NCBI RefSeq assembly: GCF_001280015.1 | Contig: NZ_LGDV01000202.1 | Coordinates: forward strand, 62,001-126,000 | DNA length: 64,000 nt | Reading direction: 5' to 3' | Source: Streptomyces sp. MMG1121 | GTDB taxonomy: Bacteria > Actinomycetota > Actinomycetes > Streptomycetales > Streptomycetaceae | Shown: positions 9,741 through 22,147 of the stretch, one piece after another | How positions within the stretch are numbered: the stretch's first letter is position 1 | Layout: each line of letters starts with the position of its first letter | Translations under genes and position numbers: made by a program | The notes under the pieces: model-generated | What the model saw: the letters and a program-made list of their open reading frames with translations, nothing else | What the model was told of the DNA's origin: nothing | Database searches by the model: none

Positions 9741-10523
9741 CTACGCCGTGAAGTAGTCCGCCAGCACCGGCCCCAGCACCTCCGGCTCCACCACGTGCGT
9801 CTGCCCTTGCAGGACCCGGTACGTGCCCTGGGGCACGGTGTCCGCGACCGCGCGGGACGCCTCGCGCATCCACTGGGGGCTCGCCCCGCCCGCGACCGAC
9901 AGAACCGGCACGGAGACCGCCGCGAGCCGGTCCCGGGGGAGCAGGCCGTCGCCCATGACCGTGTCGTCGTAGGCCAGGCTGGGCGCGACGGCCTCCATGC
10001 CGGCCCACATCGGCGACCGGCGGGCGCCCTGGATCATCTCCTCGGCGAGGCCGGTCAGCCGCAGGAACAGCTCCACCGCCTCCCCGCGCCGGCCGGCCGC
10101 GAGCGCCTCGGTCAGGGCCTCCTTGTACGCGGCCTCCCGCTCGGCGCCGCCCGCCAGTCCGTCGGCGTACGGCACCTCGTACACGGCCACCCGCCGCAGC
10201 GGCAGCCCGCTCGCCGCCGCCCGGAGCACCAGCGCACCGCCCGAGGAGACGCCGAACAGCGAGGCGTCGCCGCCCACCGCGTCGACCAGCGCGGCCAGGT
10301 CCTCGACCTCGCGCGCGACCTCGTACGGCGCCGTGTCGCCGCTCGCGCCACGGCCCCGGCGGTCGTACACGACGGCCGTGCAGCGGTCCGCGAGCCGCTC
10401 GGCCAGGGGCGCCACGGTGCCGCCGGTGGACATCGCGCCGCACACCAGGATCACCGCGGGCCCCCGGCCGCTCACTTCGTACGCGAGGGCGGTGCCGTCG
10501 CGCGAAGTCGTCATCTTGTCCAT
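9741..10523 (-). CDS. Alpha/beta-hydrolase
   Basis: 260 residues from the ATG at 10523 (ATG at 10514 also possible). The fold starts with AVILVCGAMSTGG (oxyanion region) and VVYDRRGRGASGD, then the nucleophile elbow FGVSSGGAL, and the C-terminal histidine in QGQTHVVEPEVLG. A close match to the small serine hydrolases of Streptomyces. No substrate can be assigned. The gene is convergent with mnmA, 30 bases between stops. Confidence 0.85.
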   Translation of the reverse strand: MDKMTTSRDGTALAYEVSGRGPAVILVCGAMSTGGTVAPLAERLADRCTAVVYDRRGRGASGDTAPYEVAREVEDLAALVDAVGGDASLFGVSSGGALVLRAAASGLPLRRVAVYEVPYADGLAGGAEREAAYKEALTEALAAGRRGEAVELFLRLTGLAEEMIQGARRSPMWAGMEAVAPSLAYDDTVMGDGLLPRDRLAAVSVPVLSVAGGASPQWMREASRAVADTVPQGTYRVLQGQTHVVEPEVLGPVLADYFTA

Positions 10524-10586
10524 GCCGGTGCAGACTGCCCTACCGGCCCGGACTCATCGCCCGCGACACGTCGTGCCGCAATGAGG

Positions 10587-10946
10587 TCATGACACTTCGG
10601 CCTCTTCGGCCTCTGCGGCATCTTCGCTCTCTTCGACCTCGTAGAAGCAGTAGTGGTCCTTGATCCGGGCCACGTCCGGCTTCGGGTCCGGGTAACCCCA
10701 GACCAGGTCCGGCGCGTCCGGCAGGGACCAGTAGGACGCCGTGCCCTTGAAGGGGCAGACGGTGTGCGTGTCGGAGGGGGTCAGCAGGTCGAGGCGTACG
10801 TCCTCGGCGGGGATGTAGTACCGCGCGGGACAGCCCGTCTCGCGCAGCACCAGGGGTCGTCCGGTCTCCGCGAGCACCAGGTCCCCGTGCACCACGCGCA
10901 CGTGCCGCTCGCCCTGTTCGATGGTGATGGTGTGTCCTTCGGTCAT
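10587..10946 (-). CDS. DUF427 domain protein
   Basis: 119 residues from the ATG at 10946. The core contains ETGCPARYYIPAEDV, TVCPFKGTASYWS and VWGYPDPKPDVARIKDHYCFY, the conserved blocks of DUF427, a small beta-barrel family whose activity is unknown. The last 15 residues are an acidic Glu/Ala run. The gene is divergent from a LOG-like gene with only 51 bases between starts. Confidence 0.85.
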   Translation of the reverse strand: MTEGHTITIEQGERHVRVVHGDLVLAETGRPLVLRETGCPARYYIPAEDVRLDLLTPSDTHTVCPFKGTASYWSLPDAPDLVWGYPDPKPDVARIKDHYCFYEVEESEDAAEAEEAEVS

Positions 10947-10997
10947 GTCTGGACAGCACTGCCGGGCGCACGGTTCTTCCCGCGTACGGTAGGGGCC

Positions 10998-11537
10998 ATG
11001 AACATCTGCGTCTTCCTCTCCGCCGCCGACCTCGACGAGCGTTACACGCGCCCCGCGCGCGAGTTCGCGGAACTGCTCGGCAAGGCCGGTCACACGCTGG
11101 TCTGGGGCGGCTCCGACGCCGGACTGATGAAGGTCGTCGCCGACGGGGTGCAGGAGGCGGGCGGCAGGCTGCTGGGCGTCTCCGTGGAGTTCCTCGCCAA
11201 CAAGGCGCGACCCGGCGCCGACGAGATGGTGATCGCCGCCGACCTCGCCGAACGCAAGAAGCTGCTGCTGGACAAGGCCGACGCCGTGGTCATCATGGTG
11301 GGCGGCACCGGCACGCTGGACGAGGCCACCGAGATCCTGGAGCTGAAGAAGCACGGCCGCACCGACAAGCCGGTCGTCCTGCTGAACACCGCGGGCTTCT
11401 ACGACGGTCTGGAGCAGCAGTTCCGGCGCATGGAGGAGGAGGGCTTCCTGCCGCGTCCGCTGTCCGAGCTGATGTTCTTCGCCAAGGAGCCGGTGGGCGC
11501 GCTGGCCCACCTCGAGGAGACCCTGTCCGGCCGCTGA
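10998..11537 (+). CDS. LOG family protein (TIGR00730 Rossmann fold, nucleoside monophosphate phosphoribohydrolase-like)
   Basis: 179 residues from the ATG at 10998. It shows the family fold: ICVFLSAA at the N-terminus, LVWGGSDAGLM, and VIMVGGTGTLDEATEIL, equivalent to the PGGxGTxxE nucleotide-binding/catalytic motif with Pro replaced by Val. Members hydrolyse AMP or cytokinin riboside monophosphates to ribose-5-phosphate and the base; many actinobacterial ones are annotated as lysine decarboxylase-like by mistake. The exact substrate is uncertain. Confidence 0.87.
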   Translation: MNICVFLSAADLDERYTRPAREFAELLGKAGHTLVWGGSDAGLMKVVADGVQEAGGRLLGVSVEFLANKARPGADEMVIAADLAERKKLLLDKADAVVIMVGGTGTLDEATEILELKKHGRTDKPVVLLNTAGFYDGLEQQFRRMEEEGFLPRPLSELMFFAKEPVGALAHLEETLSGR

Positions 11538-11553
11538 TGCGAGCATGGCGGGC

Positions 11554-12243
11554 ATGGCTACTCATGTGATCACCGGTGCCGGCTCCGGCATCGGCGCCGC
11601 CGTCGCCCGTCGGCTCCACGCGCGCGGGGACGAACTCATCCTCCACGCGCGCGACGCGGGCCGCGCGAAGGAGCTGGCGGCCGAGTTCCCCGGCGCCCGC
11701 ACCCTGGTGGGCGACCTGGCCGACCCGGAGAAACTCTCCTGGGCGTTCTCCCACCAGACGCTCCCGGACCGCGTGGACTCCTTGCTGCACATCGCCGGGG
11801 TCGTGGACCTGGGCGAGGTCGGCGACCTGACCCCCAAGTCCTGGCGCCACCAGCTGAACGTCAACCTGATCGCCCCGGCCGAGCTGACCCGGCACTTCCT
11901 GCCGCAGCTGCGGGCCGCCCGCGGCCACGTGATCTTCGTCAACTCCGGCGCCGGCCTCAACGCCCACGCCGGCTGGTCCGCGTACGCCGCCTCGAAGCAC
12001 GGCCTGAAGGCACTGGCGGACTCCCTGCGCGAGGAGGAACACGCGGGCGGTGTCCGTGTCACCTCGGTCTACCCCGGCCGCACGGCCAGCCCCATGCAGG
12101 CGAAGGTCCACCAGCAGGAGGGCAAGGACTACGACGCCGCGCGGTGGATCGACCCCGAGTCGGTCGCCACGACGATCCTCATGGCCCTGGACCTGCCCAG
12201 GGACGCCGAGGTCAACGACCTGACCGTCCGACCGGGACGATGA
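11554..12243 (+). CDS. Short-chain dehydrogenase/reductase
   Basis: 229 residues from the ATG at 11554 (an ATG at 11545 adds MAG). NAD(P)-binding TGAGSGIGAAVARRL, acid DLADP, IAGVVD in place of NNAG, catalytic Ser in VNSGAG and YAASK give the classical SDR triad. Its stop overlaps the start of the next small gene (ATGA), so both are made together. Substrate unknown. Confidence 0.9.
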   Translation: MATHVITGAGSGIGAAVARRLHARGDELILHARDAGRAKELAAEFPGARTLVGDLADPEKLSWAFSHQTLPDRVDSLLHIAGVVDLGEVGDLTPKSWRHQLNVNLIAPAELTRHFLPQLRAARGHVIFVNSGAGLNAHAGWSAYAASKHGLKALADSLREEEHAGGVRVTSVYPGRTASPMQAKVHQQEGKDYDAARWIDPESVATTILMALDLPRDAEVNDLTVRPGR

Positions 12244-12629
12244 GCTCCGAGAGCACGGACGCCGCCACGATCCGGCAGTGGCTGGCCGAGGCCTGGTCCC
12301 GGACCGCGGCGGCCGTGCTGCTGGGCGGCCCGGATCTGCGCGCTCCGCTCGCCGAACGCCCGGTCGTGGGCGAGATCTTCGACCCGGCCGCCCTGGCCCG
12401 GCTGCGTGACCTCACCACCACCGGCGAGTTCACCGGCGACATCTGCCGCTGCCCGGGCAGCCCCACGGTGGCCCTGCTCGACACGGACGCCGAGTTCATC
12501 GCCGCGGGCAGCCTCCACGGCGACCGCGACATGTCCTGGGAACGCGCCCGCTTCCACAACAACCTCACGGTGGCCGACCCGGAGGCCCTGTACACCTTCC
12601 TGAACACCCACCGCTCACACGGATCCTGA
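12240..12629 (+). CDS. Conserved hypothetical protein
   Basis: 129 residues, ATG at 12240 overlapping the SDR stop by four bases. No transmembrane segment or signal. It contains TGDICRCPGSPTVALLD, FIAAGSLHGDRDMSWERARFHNN and an LNTH tail; I do not recognise a named domain. Translational coupling to the SDR gene is its only functional hint. Confidence 0.75.
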   Translation: MSSESTDAATIRQWLAEAWSRTAAAVLLGGPDLRAPLAERPVVGEIFDPAALARLRDLTTTGEFTGDICRCPGSPTVALLDTDAEFIAAGSLHGDRDMSWERARFHNNLTVADPEALYTFLNTHRSHGS

Positions 12630-12667
12630 CCACCGCCCGTGGGCTGGGTACGGCATACCCTGCCGGA

Positions 12668-13675
12668 GTGAGTGAGAACAGCGAGTTCAGGTTCCCGGGG
12701 GCCACCGGTGTCGGGTCCATGCCCGGCGGCGACGCCCGGGAGGCCGCCAAGACAGTGACCGGCAGTTTCGAGGACTTCCCGTTCCTGCCGGAGCTGCCCG
12801 CCCGAGGGCCCGGCGCCGACATGATCGGCCGTACCGCCGGGATGCTGGTCGAGCTCTACGCGCGCGTGGAGCCCAGCGGCTGGCGGATCGGGGACCGGCC
12901 CGGCCGGGACACCAGGCGGGCGCGGTCCTGGCTGGGACAGGACCTGGACGCCCTGGAGGAGTTCACGCAAGGGTACGAAGGCGATCTCAAGGTCCAGGTG
13001 GTCGGCCCGTGGACCCTCGCCGCCGCCCTGGAGCTGAAGAACGGCGAGGCCGCCCTCTCCGACCCCGGCGCCTGCCGCGACCTCGCCGCCTCCCTCACCG
13101 AGGGCCTGCGGCTGCACCTCGCCGAGGTCCGGCGCCGTATCCCCGGCGCCCGGCTCGTCCTCCAGCTCGACGAGCCCTCCCTCACCGCCGTACTGCGCGG
13201 ACAGGTCCGTACCGCCAGCGGCTACCGCACGCACCGCGCCGCCGACCGGCAGGTCGTGGAGGCCACCTTGCGGGATGTGATCGCGGTCCATGACGGCGGG
13301 CCCGTGGCCGTGCACTCCTGCGCGCCCGACGTGCCGTTCGCCCTGCTGCGGCGGAGCGGCGCCGACGCCGTCTCCTTCGACTTCTCGCTCCTCACCGAGC
13401 GTGACGACGACGCCATCGGCGAGGCCGTCGAGGGCGGCACGCGGCTGTTCGCCGGTGTCGTGCCGGGCACGGACGGCCCATTGTCAGACCCTGCCGGTAG
13501 CGTCATGGGTGTCAGGACGCTGTGGCGCAGGCTGGGGCTGCAACCAGGGCTGCTCGCCCAGGCCGTCACGGTGACCCCGGCGTGCGGTCTGGCGGGCGCT
13601 TCCCCCGCCTACGCACGCCAGGCGCTCGCCCACTGCGTCCGGGCGGCGAGATCCCTCGCGGACAACCCAGAGTAA
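12668..13675 (+). CDS. Cobalamin-independent methionine synthase domain protein (core MetE-like)
   Basis: 335 residues from a GTG at 12668. It resembles only the catalytic C-terminal barrel of MetE: ATGVGSMPGGDA at the start, LDEPSLTAVL, the zinc-ligand candidates VHSCAPDVPF (His and Cys) and TPACGLAG (Cys). The equivalent of the MetE glutamate zinc ligand appears as VSFDFS, with Asp instead of Glu. The N-terminal MetE half is absent, as in archaeal core-MetE proteins, which use methylcorrinoid proteins rather than methyl-folate. Substrate therefore uncertain. Sits 15 bases before ligA. Confidence 0.8.
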   Translation: MSENSEFRFPGATGVGSMPGGDAREAAKTVTGSFEDFPFLPELPARGPGADMIGRTAGMLVELYARVEPSGWRIGDRPGRDTRRARSWLGQDLDALEEFTQGYEGDLKVQVVGPWTLAAALELKNGEAALSDPGACRDLAASLTEGLRLHLAEVRRRIPGARLVLQLDEPSLTAVLRGQVRTASGYRTHRAADRQVVEATLRDVIAVHDGGPVAVHSCAPDVPFALLRRSGADAVSFDFSLLTERDDDAIGEAVEGGTRLFAGVVPGTDGPLSDPAGSVMGVRTLWRRLGLQPGLLAQAVTVTPACGLAGASPAYARQALAHCVRAARSLADNPE

Positions 13676-15889
<2,214 letters not shown>

Positions 15890-15897
15890 CGGTTGAA

Positions 15898-15937
15898 GGC
15901 CACCCGATCGGCGCATATCAGATGCATACGGGTGGCC
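15898..15937 (+). terminator. Terminator after ligA
   Basis: GGCCACCCG (15898-15906) pairs exactly with CGGGTGGCC (15929-15937); the loop contains a second GCAT/ATGC pairing. Nine bases past the ligA stop. Confidence 0.7.
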
Positions 15938-16148
15938 CGGGCGCATTCGGGCAACCGTCGACGACCGGTGCCCGTGGAAGCCTTCAGCGGCCTACTGTTG
16001 AGACGTGCGCCTGCCGTGCCCAGCTGCGGTCGGGGCATCCCCGTGCGCTCCAAGGGCGCGGGGAACGTTTCTTCGACGCGGAGCCGCTGATGGGTGTCGT
16101 ACATCGGGCCGCGTGGCGTGGGCACCGCCGGGTGTGAGAGGGACGGGA

Positions 16149-18392
16149 ATGAAACCGACCGAGAGTGTCACCCCGGATTCACGGCTGCGCCTGCGCGCTC
16201 GCGCGTGCGCCTGGCGCGGGACCCGGTGGGCGGTGAGGGACATCGGGCGCCCGGGAGGCCGGGCCCGCCCGGTCCGGCCCGGCGCCGTCCCCGACGCCCA
16301 CCCGCCGATACCCCTCGCCGCCATCGAGCCCGCCCCCGGCCTGCCGGGCGCCGACACCGACCGGCACCCGTCCTGGCCCGCACTGCCCGCGGCCCTCGTG
16401 GCCGCCGCCGGCCTCGTCCTGGCCGCCGGCTTCTACCGCGCCTTCACCGGCCACCACGCCCTCTTCCCGGGCGGCACCGTCGGCTGGTCGCTGGCCCTGC
16501 TCACCGGCGTCATCGTCGGCCACCTCGTCATGCTGGGCCGCGCCCGCTGGTGGGGCGGCACCGGCTCCGGCGCCGCCCTCACCCTCGCCGTCCTGCTGCT
16601 GTACGGCTGGGTGGCCGCCGGCATGGTCAGCCTCACCGTCGTCGTCCTGGTCGGCATCGCCCGGCGCCACCGCTGGCGGCAAGGCGTCCTGCACGGCGCG
16701 GTGGACATCATCGGCATCGGCGTGGGCGCCCTGCTGCTCCGCGCGTTCGGCCGCGTCCCGAGCGTCGAGACGCCCTGGCGGCCCCACAACTGGAGCGTCG
16801 CCACCGCCCCCGAGGTCGTCCTCGTCGCCGTCGCCTATCTCGCGGTCAGCCGTGGCCTGTTGTGGTACCTGCAGGCACCGCGCGGCGGCAGGATGCCCGC
16901 CGTGGACCGCGCCGCCCTGGTCAGGCAGGGCCTGGTCGCCGTCGCGCTGCTCGGCATCGCGCCCCTGCTGTGTGTCGTCGCCGACGCCGAGCCCATCCTG
17001 CTGCCGCTGTTCGCCATCCCGCTCGTCGCCCTCGACTCGGCCCTGTGGATGGCCCGCGCGCGTGCCGAGGAGCAGCTGCGCGACCCGCTGACCGGGCTGC
17101 CCAACCGGCAATGGCTGCTGGAGCGGATCTGGACCGCCCTCGACGACGCCGAGCGCATCGGCGCCCGCTCCGCCCTCATGCTGATCGACCTCGACCGCTT
17201 CCGGTCGGTGAACGACACCCTCGGTCATCTCGCCGGTGACCGGCTGCTGCTCCAGATAGCCGAGCGGCTGCGGCTCGCGCTGCCGCGCGGAGCGGAGGCC
17301 GCGCGGCTCGGCGGGGACGAGTTCGCGGTCTTACTGCCCGTCGCCGACTCCACCACGTCGGCCACCCGCGTCGCCCGCGCCCTCGTCGCCGACCTCAGCT
17401 CCCCGCTCGACCTCGACGGGCTCACCCTGGTCCTGGAGGCCAGCGCGGGCGTCGCCGTCTTCCCCGACCACGCCGTGGACGCCGAAGGGCTGCTGCGGCG
17501 GGCGGACGTGGCGATGTACCAGGCGAAGCGGGACCGTACGGGCGTCGAGGTCTACGAGTCCAAGCGGGACTCCAACACCCCCGACCGGCTCGGCCTGCTG
17601 GGCGATCTGCGCCGCGCGCTGGACGCGCACGAGGTGCAGCTGCACTACCAGCCCAAGGTCCGCTTCGACGGCCAGGTCGCCGGCCTGGAGGCGCTGGTGC
17701 GCTGGGTGCATCCCGAGCGCGGGAAGGTGCCGCCGGACGAGTTCATAGCGATCGCCGAGTCCTCCGGGCTGATGCCCCACCTCACCGAGTACGTGCTGGA
17801 GACCGCGCTCGCCCAGGTCGCCCGCTGGCGTGCGCAGGGGCTGCGGGTGCCGGTGGCGGTCAACGTCTCGCCGCGCGACGTGCACACGCCCGGGTTCGCC
17901 GGATCGGTCGCCGCGCGGCTGGCCCGGCACGGGGTCCCGGCCGGGGCGCTCCAGCTGGAGATCACCGAACACGTCCTGCTGGAGGACCCGCAGCGGGCCG
18001 CCGACACCCTCGCCGGGCTCACCGGGCACGGGGTGAAGATGTCGCTGGACGACTTCGGCACCGGGTACTCGTCCCTGGTCCATCTACGGCGGCTGCCGGT
18101 GAGCGAGCTGAAGATCGACCGCTCCTTCGTGGCCCGGCTGGCCGTCGACACCGAGGACTCGGAGATCGTGCGCTGCACCGTCGACCTGGCGCACTCGCTG
18201 GGCCTCCTCGTCGTCGCCGAGGGCGTGGAGGACGACGAGACGTGGGAGCGGCTGCGGGACATGGGCTGTGACGCGGTGCAGGGGTGGCTGGTGGCCGCGG
18301 CGATGCCGCCCGAGGAGACGACGGCGTGGCTGCTGGCGCGGGGGTCGCGGGGCTGGCAACGGCCGCGTGCCGCGCTGCCTGCCGCCGAGTAG
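16149..18392 (+). CDS. rmdB: Membrane c-di-GMP protein with GGDEF and EAL domains (RmdB type)
   Basis: 747 residues from the ATG at 16149; a GTG at 16005 is in frame but lacks homology-like sequence. About six N-terminal hydrophobic helices (residues about 75-290) precede a GGDEF domain (intact GGDEF at 388-392) and an EAL domain (EAL at 514-516). The phosphodiesterase residues are kept: NVSPRD, ITEHV, DDFGTGYSS, LKIDRSF, AEGVE. It can thus degrade c-di-GMP, and perhaps also make it. Position directly downstream of ligA matches S. coelicolor RmdB (SCO5495), a phosphodiesterase that affects development; the identification rests on context and architecture. Confidence 0.88.
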   Translation: MKPTESVTPDSRLRLRARACAWRGTRWAVRDIGRPGGRARPVRPGAVPDAHPPIPLAAIEPAPGLPGADTDRHPSWPALPAALVAAAGLVLAAGFYRAFTGHHALFPGGTVGWSLALLTGVIVGHLVMLGRARWWGGTGSGAALTLAVLLLYGWVAAGMVSLTVVVLVGIARRHRWRQGVLHGAVDIIGIGVGALLLRAFGRVPSVETPWRPHNWSVATAPEVVLVAVAYLAVSRGLLWYLQAPRGGRMPAVDRAALVRQGLVAVALLGIAPLLCVVADAEPILLPLFAIPLVALDSALWMARARAEEQLRDPLTGLPNRQWLLERIWTALDDAERIGARSALMLIDLDRFRSVNDTLGHLAGDRLLLQIAERLRLALPRGAEAARLGGDEFAVLLPVADSTTSATRVARALVADLSSPLDLDGLTLVLEASAGVAVFPDHAVDAEGLLRRADVAMYQAKRDRTGVEVYESKRDSNTPDRLGLLGDLRRALDAHEVQLHYQPKVRFDGQVAGLEALVRWVHPERGKVPPDEFIAIAESSGLMPHLTEYVLETALAQVARWRAQGLRVPVAVNVSPRDVHTPGFAGSVAARLARHGVPAGALQLEITEHVLLEDPQRAADTLAGLTGHGVKMSLDDFGTGYSSLVHLRRLPVSELKIDRSFVARLAVDTEDSEIVRCTVDLAHSLGLLVVAEGVEDDETWERLRDMGCDAVQGWLVAAAMPPEETTAWLLARGSRGWQRPRAALPAAE

Positions 18393-19010
18393 CCCTCCCC
18401 TCCGCAGGTCGCTCAGCCCCCCCGCGAAGTGGCCGATCAGCAGCGCCAGCCGTCGTTCGTGTCCCTCCTGCGGCAACCGCCCGCTGCGCGTCAGCGTCGC
18501 CAGGCCGTGCAGCGCCGCCCAGAAGGTCTCCGTGAGCAGGCCGGGGTCGTCGTCCCCGGTCGCGGTCGGCGTCACCACGAGACGGAGCTGCTCGAACGCC
18601 TCCCGCAGAGCCGCCGGAGCCTCGGGCGTCGCGAACGGCAGGTCCACCGGGCGGGTGAACATCGCGTCGTAGAGGGCGGGCCGGCGCCGTGCGAAGGACG
18701 TGTACGTCCGCGCCACCGCCGCCAGCGCCTCCCGCGTGCCCCGTACCCCGGTCCGCGCCTGCCGTAGCCCGGCCGCCAGATCGGCGCACCCCTGCACCGC
18801 GACCGCCGCAATGATCGCGTCCTTGCCCTTGAAGTGGCTGTAGAGGACGGGCTGGCTGTACTCGATCTCGGCGGCCAGCCGGCGCGTGGTCACGGCGTCC
18901 CAGCCCTCGGCCTCCGCGAGTTCCCGCGCGGCCGTCACGATCAGCCGCTCGCGCTCCGCTCGTTCGCGCTCCCGGCGCGTCTGGATCGTCACGAGTCTCG
19001 ATTCTAGCAT
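18084..19010 (-). CDS. TetR-family regulator with an anomalous C-terminal extension
   Basis: Begins with MLESRLVTIQTRRERERAER at 19010 (GTG at 18992 possible) and has a standard helix-turn-helix: LIVTAARELAEAEGWDAVTTRRLAAEIEYSQPVLYSHFKGKD. The ligand domain ends near LLIGHFAGGLSDL at about 18410, where TetR proteins usually stop. The open frame continues about 100 residues across the stop of the convergent rmdB, overlapping it by 309 bases in antisense with compositionally odd Pro/Arg/His-rich sequence. A G7 run at the junction is suspect: one G fewer gives FAGG-stop. Divergent from a DUF4267 gene, with a repeated operator between. Confidence 0.72.
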   Translation of the reverse strand: MLESRLVTIQTRRERERAERERLIVTAARELAEAEGWDAVTTRRLAAEIEYSQPVLYSHFKGKDAIIAAVAVQGCADLAAGLRQARTGVRGTREALAAVARTYTSFARRRPALYDAMFTRPVDLPFATPEAPAALREAFEQLRLVVTPTATGDDDPGLLTETFWAALHGLATLTRSGRLPQEGHERRLALLIGHFAGGLSDLRRGGLLGGRQRGTRPLPAPRPPRQQPRRRLLGRHRRGHQPPLHRVTAHVPQPLPRLVVLHALGDDEEAQRVRQVDGAAHDLRVLGVDGQPGHEGAVDLQLAHRQPP

Positions 19011-19066
19011 CGCTAGTATTTCTTTCCATGCTCTGCTAGCTTCGCTCCCGTACCTAGCATCGCTAG
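19004..19066. promoter_or_regulatory. Two identical CTAGCATCGCTAG boxes, probable TetR operators
   Basis: CTAGCATCGCTAG occurs at 19004-19016 and again at 19054-19066, each a palindrome (CTAGC-N3-GCTAG), with a weaker GCTAGC between. They fill the space between the TetR gene and the divergent DUF4267 gene, and one overlaps the TetR start codon. This is the expected arrangement for an autoregulated TetR repressor. Confidence 0.65.
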
Positions 19067-19104
19067 CAAATGAAGCGTTCGAGAAGAGTCCAAGGAGTGC
19101 CGGC

Positions 19105-19476
19105 ATGACTGTCACCGCGTACACGCTCGCCGTCCTGCTCGACCTGTTCTGCGTGTTCCTCGGCTACCGGTTCCTGTTCCGGCCCGGTCCCGCCGCGGCC
19201 GGCTACGGGGTTCCGGCCGACCCGCGCGGCGACGCCCGCGCCTATCTGTCGGTCAAGGGGCTCAGAGACGGCACCTTCGGGCTGCTGGGCCTGGCCCTGC
19301 TCGCCTTCACCGGCGCCCGGGCGGAGGCGTGGTTCATGGTCGCCGTGGCGCTCGTGCCCCTCGGCGACACCCTGATAGTCCTGCGCAACGGCGGCACGAA
19401 AGCCGTCGCCTTCGGGATCCACTTCGCCACCGCGATCGTTGTAATGATCAGTGCCGGACTGCTCTTCGCGGTCTGA
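19105..19476 (+). CDS. DUF4267 family small membrane protein
   Basis: 123 residues from the ATG at 19105, with four hydrophobic segments and the family's conserved block FRPGPAAAGYGVPA ... YLSVKGLRDGTFGL. DUF4267 proteins are small membrane proteins of unknown function, frequently placed next to a TetR gene, as here; probably the regulated target. Confidence 0.8.
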   Translation: MTVTAYTLAVLLDLFCVFLGYRFLFRPGPAAAGYGVPADPRGDARAYLSVKGLRDGTFGLLGLALLAFTGARAEAWFMVAVALVPLGDTLIVLRNGGTKAVAFGIHFATAIVVMISAGLLFAV

Positions 19477-19519
19477 CGACACCGCACATCTGACGACACC
19501 GCACAGGGGGAGATCCACC

Positions 19520-20011
19520 ATGTCGCTGTTCGTGCCGAAGTTCGACGACACCGTCCTGGTCCGGGACGCGGAGGCCGAGGTCGTCGGTCAGGCGCCCACC
19601 ACCCTCAAGCTGCTCGCCGACAGCAGTGCCAGCGGCGGCGCGCTGTCCACCGTGCGGGTCACGCTCGCGGAAGGGGCCGACGGCGCCCGGCCGCACGTGC
19701 ACCACCGCTCCGCCGAGATGTTCTTCCTGCTCGACGGCGAGGCGGAGCTGCTCTCCGGTGACGACGTCGTCACCGCCCGGCGCGGAGACCTGGTGATCGT
19801 GCCGCCGGACCGGCCGCACGCCTTCGCCGCCGCCCCCGGCAGCCCGGCCGACCTGCTCATCGTCATCGCCCCGGGCGTCGAGCGCTTCGACTACTTCCGC
19901 CACCTCCAGCGCATCCGTCTGGGCGAGGTCACCCAGGAGAGCCTGCTGGAGGTGCAGGAGCTGTACGACAACCACTTCCTGAAGAGCGCCGTCTGGGACG
20001 CTCGCCGGTGA
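19520..20011 (+). CDS. Cupin domain protein
   Basis: 163 residues from the ATG at 19520, preceded by GGGGGAGA. Contains the cupin motif 1 [20 protein letters not shown] (two His and Glu metal ligands) and motif 2 [16 protein letters not shown]. Single-domain cytosolic protein, possibly an isomerase, dioxygenase or sensor. Likely in the same unit as the DUF4267 gene, 43 bases upstream. Confidence 0.85.
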   Translation: MSLFVPKFDDTVLVRDAEAEVVGQAPTTLKLLADSSASGGALSTVRVTLAEGADGARPHVHHRSAEMFFLLDGEAELLSGDDVVTARRGDLVIVPPDRPHAFAAAPGSPADLLIVIAPGVERFDYFRHLQRIRLGEVTQESLLEVQELYDNHFLKSAVWDARR

Positions 20012-20093
20012 CGCAGGCAAACCGTTTCACGGGCACCCTGCCCCGCCCCATAGGATTGGGGAACCACACACACTCACCCCAGAGGATCGCTGC

Positions 20094-20390
20094 ATGCCTG
20101 GCATCACGCGCGAGGAGGTCGCCCACCTCGCCCGGCTGGCGCGTCTGGAGCTGAAGCCCGAAGAACTCGACCACTTCGCGGGACAGCTGGACGACATCAT
20201 CGGCGCGGTCGCCCGCGTCAGCGAGGTCGCCGACCAAGACGTACCGCCGACCTCCCACCCGCTGCCGCTGACGAACGTCATGCGTGCGGACGAGGTCCGT
20301 CCCTCGCTCACCCCCGAGCAGGCGCTCTCCGGCGCCCCGGCCCAGGAGCAGCAGCGTTTCAAGGTGCCGCAGATCCTGGGGGAGGACTAA
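20094..20390 (+). CDS. gatC: Glutamyl-tRNA(Gln)/aspartyl-tRNA(Asn) amidotransferase subunit C
   Basis: 98 residues from the ATG at 20094. Conserved [18 protein letters not shown] and the C-terminal LRADEV-like [10 protein letters not shown] are GatC hallmarks. GatC stabilises the GatA-GatB complex that amidates mischarged tRNA. Five bases before gatA, the usual order. Confidence 0.95.
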   Translation: MPGITREEVAHLARLARLELKPEELDHFAGQLDDIIGAVARVSEVADQDVPPTSHPLPLTNVMRADEVRPSLTPEQALSGAPAQEQQRFKVPQILGED

Positions 20391-20395
20391 CCGTC

Positions 20396-21891
<1,496 letters not shown>

Positions 21892-21895
<4 letters not shown>

Positions 21896-22131
21896 GCAAG
21901 CTGTCCAAGGCCAAGGACTTCAAGAAGTCCAAGTCCGGTACGTATCTGTCGATGGCCACCACCGCGTTCGGCGCGATCGGTGTCACCAAGCAGATCAAGA
22001 AGGCCCGTGCCGAGCACGACACGCTGCGCCTCATCGACGCCACTGTGTCCGCCGTCGCGATCGTCACCGGCCTCGCCATCCTCTACCGCGAGCTGAAGCG
22101 GCTGGGCGACGACGACGTCCTGCTGGGCTGA
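21892..22131 (+). CDS. Small hypothetical protein between gatA and gatB
   Basis: 79 residues from a GTG at 21892 overlapping the gatA stop (GTGA). Lys-rich N-terminus ([19 protein letters not shown]), a moderately hydrophobic central segment ([18 protein letters not shown]) and an acidic end. One membrane-associated helix is possible. I recognise no domain, but coupling to gatA and separation from gatB by only 16 bases indicate it is made with the amidotransferase. Confidence 0.78.
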
Positions 22132-22147
22132 GAGGGAAGTTTTCACC

